NCBI RefSeq assembly: GCF_002929805.1
Contig: NZ_PJJM01000102.1
Span: 108,951 to 172,950 of the forward strand
DNA length: 64,000 bases
From: Cryobacterium sp. Y50
GTDB lineage: Bacteria > Actinomycetota > Actinomycetes > Actinomycetales > Microbacteriaceae
Direction: 5' to 3'
The notes under the pieces are model-generated. The model was not told where the DNA came from, did no database searches, and was given only the letters and a program-made list of their open reading frames with translations. A program made the position numbers and the translations under genes. Shown piece by piece: positions 61,030 to 64,000 of this stretch (the stretch's first letter is position 1; each line of letters starts with the position of its first letter).

Positions 61030-62184
61030 CTACTTCGCGCCGACGGACACCGTGGGACTGCCGAGCTCGGCGGCCGGCATCTCGGCGGCGAGGCGGTTGG
61101 CCTCTTCGATGAGCGTGGCCACAATCTCGGACTCCGGAACGGTCTTGATGACCTCGCCGCGCACAAAGATCTGGCCCCGGCCATTGCCGCTCGCAACACC
61201 GAGGTCAGCCTCGCGGGCTTCGCCCGGTCCGTTGACGACGCAACCCATGACCGCCACCCGCAACGGCACGGTCATGCCTTCGAGCCCATCGGTGACATCA
61301 TTGGCGAGCTTGTAGACATCCACTTGTGCCCGGCCGCAACTGGGGCAAGAGACAATCTCAAGCTTGCGTTCGCGTAGATTGAGTGACTGCAAAATTTGCA
61401 GGCCGACCTTGATCTCTTCGACCGGCGGAGCGCTGAGCGATACTCGGATGGTGTCGCCGATTCCCTCGCCGAGCAGCAAACCGAACGCAGTCGCGCTTTT
61501 AATGGTGCCCTGAAAGCTCGGACCGGCCTCGGTCACGCCGAGGTGCAGCGGCCAATCGCCACGCTCGGCGAGCAGGCGGTAGGCCTTCACCATGATCACC
61601 GGGTCGTTGTGTTTGACCGAGATCTTGAAGTCGTGAAAGTCATGCTCCTCGAACAGGCTCGCCTCCCAGACTGCGCTCTCCACGAGCGCTTCCGGCGTGG
61701 CCTTGCCGTACTTCTGCATCAGGCTCGGCTCGAGCGAGCCGGCATTGACCCCGATGCGCAGGCTCACGCCGGCGGCCTTGGCGGCGGCGGCGATCTTGCC
61801 GACCTGGTCGTCGAACTTGCGAATGTTGCCCGGGTTCACTCGTACGGCGGCGCAGCCGGCGTCGATCGCGGCGAAGACATAGTTCGGCTGAAAGTGGATG
61901 TCTGCGATGACCGGAATCTGGCTTTTCTTGGCGATGATCGGCAGAGCCTCTGCGTCATCCCGGGTGGGGACAGCGACGCGCACGATGTCGCATCCGCTCG
62001 CTGTGAGTTCGGCGATCTGCTGAAGCGTCGCGTTGATGTTGGTGGTCGGGGTAGTCGTCATCGATTGCACGCTCACTTGAGCATTGCCACCGACCAGAAC
62101 CTTACCGACCTTGATCTGACGGGATTTACGTCTGGGAGCGAGTACCTCAGGTACTTTGGGCATCCCCAAATTGATTGCAGCCAC
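61030..62184 (-). CDS. ispG: 4-hydroxy-3-methylbut-2-enyl diphosphate synthase
   Basis: A 384-residue iron-sulfur enzyme of the MEP isoprenoid pathway. [25 protein letters not shown] and the cluster cysteines CPSCGRAQ and [11 protein letters not shown] are present. It converts MEcPP to HMBPP. The start is a GTG with TAAGCT 6 nt upstream. Its usual neighbours dxr and rseP are not upstream here; the region beyond is decayed. Confidence 0.95.
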   Translation of the reverse strand: MAAINLGMPKVPEVLAPRRKSRQIKVGKVLVGGNAQVSVQSMTTTPTTNINATLQQIAELTASGCDIVRVAVPTRDDAEALPIIAKKSQIPVIADIHFQPNYVFAAIDAGCAAVRVNPGNIRKFDDQVGKIAAAAKAAGVSLRIGVNAGSLEPSLMQKYGKATPEALVESAVWEASLFEEHDFHDFKISVKHNDPVIMVKAYRLLAERGDWPLHLGVTEAGPSFQGTIKSATAFGLLLGEGIGDTIRVSLSAPPVEEIKVGLQILQSLNLRERKLEIVSCPSCGRAQVDVYKLANDVTDGLEGMTVPLRVAVMGCVVNGPGEAREADLGVASGNGRGQIFVRGEVIKTVPESEIVATLIEEANRLAAEMPAAELGSPTVSVGAK

Positions 62185-62233
62185 TTGCCTAGCTTAGTTG
62201 CCGACACCCGGACAAGCTGAATGCCACCTCGGG

Positions 62234-62520
62234 TTACCGCTCCAGCTGGGCCAGCAGTGTCGCAAGAAACTCAGCCGGGTGTTCGAGGTGCGGCGAGTGG
62301 CCGCAGTTGTCCAATTCCAGCTCAGTCAGCCCGGTCGCCGATGAAGGCTCCGGCTGTCGCGACGTCTTCGTAGGTCTGGCGGCCGGAACGGAAGGCGTGG
62401 TGGTGGAGTCCTCGTCTCCGGTTGTCACTGACGTGGTCGTTGGTGCGCAGCCGACCAGGGTCAGGGCCCGGGCGGTGCTGACCGCCGGAGCCAGGAACAA
62501 CTTTGTTACCCGGATGAAAT
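62234..62520 (-). pseudogene. Decayed chimera: lipoprotein-like start and hydrolase tail
   Basis: The minus strand encodes VTKLFLAPAVSTARALTLVGC followed by a Thr/Ser/Pro-rich stretch, like a lipoprotein signal with lipobox LVGC, then DNCGHSPHLEHPAEFLATLL, the C-terminal end of an alpha/beta hydrolase with its catalytic His. No start codon fits the lipoprotein part (the first codon is GTA) and the hydrolase body is missing. I read it as a fused remnant; a real short gene cannot be excluded. Confidence 0.45.
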
Positions 62521-62525
62521 TTGCC

Positions 62526-62573
62526 TCTCGTTCTGATGCGTTGGGGTGCTTCTCGTTCTGATGTGTTGGGGTG
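62526..62573. repeat. 25-bp direct repeat, two copies
   Basis: TCTCGTTCTGATG-C/T-GTTGGGGTG occurs twice in tandem at a 25-nt period with one mismatch in the 23 matched bases (62526 and 62551). It lies between the decayed region and the thiolase gene. The 534-nt gap from 62185 to 62718 otherwise holds only the remnant and the site at 62595. Confidence 0.8.
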
Positions 62574-62594
62574 GGGAGAGCTGTGGCGCAGAAC

Positions 62595-62621
62595 CTGACA
62601 GGTGGTTCAGGTGTCAGAAAT
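62595..62621. promoter_or_regulatory. Second copy of the 60319 operator halves
   Basis: CTGACAGGTG (62595-62604) and TGTCAGAAAT (62612-62621) match the corresponding halves at 60319-60328 and 60347-60356 exactly, in the same order, but with a 7-nt instead of an 18-nt gap. CTGACA-N11-TGTCAG is itself palindromic. Confidence 0.45.
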
Positions 62622-62718
62622 CTATGGACAACCATCGTTACTGCCAAGGGGACCGTGAACCGATACCCAGACATGGCCAATATGCTGAAAACATCACCTC
62701 ATTGACAAAGGAGTCCCC

Positions 62719-63903
62719 ATGACCGAAACCGACGTTGTAATTCTGGCCGGATCGCGCACCCCGCAGGGACGCGTGAACGGGCAGCTCTCGTCCCTCACCG
62801 CCGTCGACCTCGGCGCCGCGGCCATCGCGGGCGCCCTCGTCCGCGCCGGAGTCGCTGCGGATCAGGTGGACTTCGTGCTCATGGGGCAGGTCTTGCAGGC
62901 TGGCTGCGGGCAGAACCCGGCCCGGCAGTCCAGCGTCGCAGCAGGCATCCCGTGGAACGTACCGGCCATGACGCTCAACAAGGTCTGTCTCTCCGGGTTG
63001 GCCGCGGTCATCGATGCCGCCCGTCTGGTGCGGCTCGGTGAAGCGGATGTCGTCGTGGCCGGTGGCCAGGAGTCCATGTCCCGCGCGCCCCACCTATTGC
63101 CGGGTTCCCGCCAGGGCTGGAACTACGGAACCGTGTCGGCGCTCGACCATGCCGCGCACGACGGACTCACCGACGCGTTCGATGGGCTCTCGATGGGGCT
63201 CTCGACTGAGCGCGCCAACGCCCGGCTCGGCCAGACCCGCCTCGAGCAGGACGAAATCGCTGCAGCGTCGCACCAGCGTGCCGCCGCAGCCGGCGCCGCC
63301 GGCGTGTTCCACGACGAGATCACCCCGATCAGCGTGCCGCAGCGTAAGGGCGAGCCGCTCATGACCAGCACCGATGAGGGCGTGCGGGCCGATAGCACGA
63401 CCGAGACGCTCGGCCGGTTGCGTCCGGCGTTCGACCCGGCAGGGAGCATCACCGCCGGAAACGCCGCTCCCTTGAGTGATGGTGCGAGCGCTGTCGTTGT
63501 GACCAGCCGCGCCTGGGCCGAAAAGCACGGCCTGCCGTGGCTCGCCGTGATCAAGGCGAACGGCCAGGTCGCCGGCCCCGACAACTCCCTGCACTCCCAG
63601 CCGGCCAATGCCATCGCGCACGCGCTGAAGCGCGAGGGCTGGACCGCCGCCGACCTCGATCTGGTCGAGATCAACGAGGCGTTCGCCTCCGTTGTCCACC
63701 AGTCGTCCAAGCTGCTCGGGGTGTCTTCCGACGTGGTGAACATTCACGGCGGCGGCATCGCGATCGGCCACCCAATCGGGTCGAGCGGCGGGCGTATCGC
63801 CCTGCACGCTGCTCTCGAACTGTCGCGGCGCGGCTCCGGCAAGGCTGCGGTGGCCCTGTGCGGCGGCGGCGGCCAGGGCGAGGCCCTCCTGCTGTCCCGG
63901 TAA
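62719..63903 (+). CDS. Acetyl-CoA C-acyltransferase (thiolase)
   Basis: A 394-residue thiolase. The nucleophile Cys is at residue 90 in LNKVCLSGLAAV, GGQESMSRAPHLLPG follows, and HGGGIAIGHPIGSSGGRI and LCGGGGQGEALLL hold the catalytic His and second Cys. It performs Claisen condensation or thiolysis, in beta-oxidation or acetoacetyl-CoA formation; the direction is not clear. AAAGGAG precedes the ATG. It ends 18 nt before the insertion-sequence fragment. Confidence 0.93.
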   Translation: MTETDVVILAGSRTPQGRVNGQLSSLTAVDLGAAAIAGALVRAGVAADQVDFVLMGQVLQAGCGQNPARQSSVAAGIPWNVPAMTLNKVCLSGLAAVIDAARLVRLGEADVVVAGGQESMSRAPHLLPGSRQGWNYGTVSALDHAAHDGLTDAFDGLSMGLSTERANARLGQTRLEQDEIAAASHQRAAAAGAAGVFHDEITPISVPQRKGEPLMTSTDEGVRADSTTETLGRLRPAFDPAGSITAGNAAPLSDGASAVVVTSRAWAEKHGLPWLAVIKANGQVAGPDNSLHSQPANAIAHALKREGWTAADLDLVEINEAFASVVHQSSKLLGVSSDVVNIHGGGIAIGHPIGSSGGRIALHAALELSRRGSGKAAVALCGGGGQGEALLLSR

Positions 63904-63921
63904 GGCGCCCGCCAGCGCCAG

Positions 63922-64000
63922 CTAGTGTCCTGCGTCGGAAGTTCGTTGTAGAAGTCGTTTGAGGGATTCGAGGATTTGTTCCGCGGATTTGGTCCAGATG
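63922..64000 (-). mobile_element. IS630-type transposase, C-terminal end
   Basis: The minus strand reads IWTKSAEQILESLKRLLQRTSDAGH and then TAG. The WTKSAEQIL and SDAGH ending match the C-terminus of IS630-family transposases. The gene continues beyond the window. The stop codon TAG contains a TA, the target base pair IS630 duplicates, at 63923-63924, so the element boundary may fall within the stop codon. Confidence 0.7.

Overview
The window is high-GC actinobacterial DNA, most likely from Microbacteriaceae (a Cryobacterium, Leifsonia or Salinibacterium relative). The support is the nusA-ylxR-infB-rbfA and truB-ribF blocks, a mycoredoxin, a small DUF7882-like protein typical of that family, many promoters of the TANNNT type that sit 6-7 nt before the start codon (leaderless genes), and the heptamer CGGATGC/GCATCCG repeated all along the sequence. 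No rRNA, tRNA or CRISPR array was found. Coding density is high; every gap over 300 nt is described.

Layout. 1-16 kb: the start of an APC permease, rpsO, a kinase/M23-like/class III aminotransferase fusion, an AI-2E family exporter, an LLM oxidoreductase, a protealysin-type M4 protease followed directly by its presumed inhibitor emfourin, a BCCT transporter, FKBP, PrsW-like protease, GlcD-like oxidase, an Ada-AlkA repair fusion and a fumarylacetoacetate-hydrolase-family enzyme. 16.7-23.6 kb: a divergent catabolic locus (ethanolamine-type permease against glutamine-synthetase-like, C26 hydrolase, aldehyde dehydrogenase, SDR, FadR regulator) that reads as a complete gamma-glutamyl route for ethanolamine. 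23.6-31.7 kb: purine and uracil permeases, a carboxylesterase, phosphate transporter, Nudix hydrolase, mycoredoxin and phosphofructokinase.

31.8-46.7 kb: SNF2 helicase, DUF2207 membrane protein with a small partner, an SGNH-like protein that lacks its nucleophile, an SDR-DUF2867 protein, then a deoxyribose operon (SorC/DeoR regulator, deoC, aldehyde dehydrogenase, truncated aldehyde dehydrogenase), ROK kinase, MFS exporter and TetR regulator. 46.7-59.7 kb: ribF, truB, ketopantoate reductase, a degenerate uridine-kinase-like protein, mutY, DHFR, then rbfA-infB-ylxR-nusA and proS; rimP is absent from its usual place before nusA.

59.7-64 kb: an accessory patch between proS and ispG carries an ArsR-like regulator plus membrane protein behind a perfect palindromic operator, and a YefM-YoeB toxin-antitoxin pair. 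ispG follows, then a decayed hydrolase/lipoprotein region with a second copy of the operator halves, a thiolase, and the end of an IS630-type insertion sequence at the window edge.
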